Source of the DNA: JAKORR01 sp964608495
GTDB taxonomy: Bacteria > Armatimonadota > Zipacnadia > Zipacnadales > FEN-943
DNA length: 5,572 bases
Reading direction: 5' to 3'
Assembly (NCBI GenBank): GCA_964608495.1
Contig: CAZSOQ010000299.1
Location: 1 to 5,572 of the forward strand
A program made the translations under genes and the position numbers. The notes under the pieces were generated by a model. It was not told where the DNA came from. It made no database searches and saw only the letters and a program-made list of their open reading frames with translations. Positions within the stretch are counted from its first letter, which is position 1, and each line of letters starts with the position of its first letter. Below are positions 5,385-5,572 of this stretch, piece by piece.

Positions 5385-5472
5385 CAACCCTAGCCGCGCA
5401 CCGGCCCCTCGCCTCCCACCACGGCGTCGGGGCACGAGTCCTCCCTTGTGGCAGGCTACGGCCTTCCCTCCC

Positions 5473-5572
5473 TCACTCCCGCCGCCACGGCAACCGGCCT
5501 TCCGCCGCACCAACCTTCACCACAGCGTCCGTATTGCCGCCCACCAGCCGCGCCTCGCCGTCCTCCACCTCC
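5473..5572 (-). CDS. C-terminal end of an unidentified protein (5' part outside window)
   Basis: The minus-strand frame entering from the right edge gives 32 residues before a TGA at 5475-5473: VEDGEARLVGGNTDAVVKVG, then AAEGRLPWRRE. The composition is that of a real protein (balanced acidic, basic, Val and Gly), in contrast with the Arg/Pro/Gly-rich alternative frames, and third codon positions are mostly G or C as in the neighbouring genes. The length is too short to identify a family. It reads in the same direction as the operon but is separated from it by about 600 bases, so it is probably a separate transcription unit. Confidence 0.6.
   Translation of the reverse strand, partial: EVEDGEARLVGGNTDAVVKVGAAEGRLPWRRE

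Larger units (their letters stand above)
4869..5472. other. Repeat-rich spacer of about 600 bases upstream of the putative operon
   Basis: No convincing gene is seen on either strand. Open minus-strand frames here (ending near 4871 and 4950) are rich in Arg, Pro, Gly and Ala, have no visible fold pattern and read through palindromes, so they are treated as products of GC content. The stretch holds two related palindromes (5217-5239, 5354-5384), two other hairpins (5151-5177, 5272-5294), a degenerate direct repeat (from 5051, 5125 and 5189) and a 20-base-period repeat (4921-4960). The promoter of the operon should lie here, but I found no credible -35/-10 pair on the minus strand. No hairpin is followed by a T run that would mark an intrinsic terminator for the gene ending at 5473. 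Confidence 0.6.

Noticed and set aside
4871..5513. Two long overlapping minus-strand open frames (154 and 187 codons) in the spacer upstream of the toroid gene
   Set aside because: Composition is extreme (Arg, Pro, Gly, Ala), the frames cross the palindromes and direct repeats, the longer one overlaps the real C-terminus ending at 5473 in another frame, and neither shows secondary-structure or domain patterns. High GC content removes stop codons and explains them.

Overview
The window is very GC-rich DNA (about two thirds G+C by eye) that is densely coding on the minus strand only. All genes are transcribed from right to left. Codon third positions are almost always G or C, which gives long spurious open frames on the plus strand. 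The mix of a Gfo/Idh/MocA-type dehydrogenase, a GH5-like secreted glycosidase and large TIM-barrel or alpha/alpha-toroid proteins without an obvious family name is common in polysaccharide-degrading Planctomycetota, Armatimonadota, Verrucomicrobiota, Lentisphaerota and related uncultured phyla. No taxonomic marker gene is present, so the phylum is a guess.

Layout in transcription order (right to left): (1) 5572-5473, the last 32 codons of an unidentified gene. (2) 5472-4869, about 600 bases without a convincing gene, holding a family of palindromes and degenerate direct repeats. (3) 4868-3885, a 327-residue predicted alpha/alpha-toroid (prenyltransferase-like or six-hairpin-like) protein. (4) 3813-2476, a 445-residue predicted TIM-barrel glycoside-hydrolase-like protein with a CxCxxC motif. 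(5) 2475-2340, a 136-base gap with a 14-base degenerate triple repeat and a weak -10-like box. (6) 2339-1224, a 371-residue Gfo/Idh/MocA oxidoreductase. (7) 1168 to the left edge, a predicted exported clan GH-A glycosidase (GH5-like), cut by the window after 389 codons.

The four main genes lie head to tail with gaps of 71, 136 and 55 bases. Each has a clear Shine-Dalgarno sequence, and no hairpin-plus-T-run terminator was seen between them, so they are probably one carbohydrate-utilisation operon, possibly with an internal promoter before the oxidoreductase. A reasonable reading is that the exported GH5-like enzyme attacks a glycan outside the cytoplasm. The two proteins lacking signal peptides may then act on oligosaccharides or uronate-type products, and the oxidoreductase on a sugar, sugar acid or inositol. 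The substrate cannot be read from the sequence.

No RNA genes, CRISPR arrays, insertion sequences or phage genes were recognised. I see no clear novel system. The parts most worth a second look are the repeat-rich spacer upstream of the operon, the triple repeat before the oxidoreductase, and the unassigned TIM-barrel protein.
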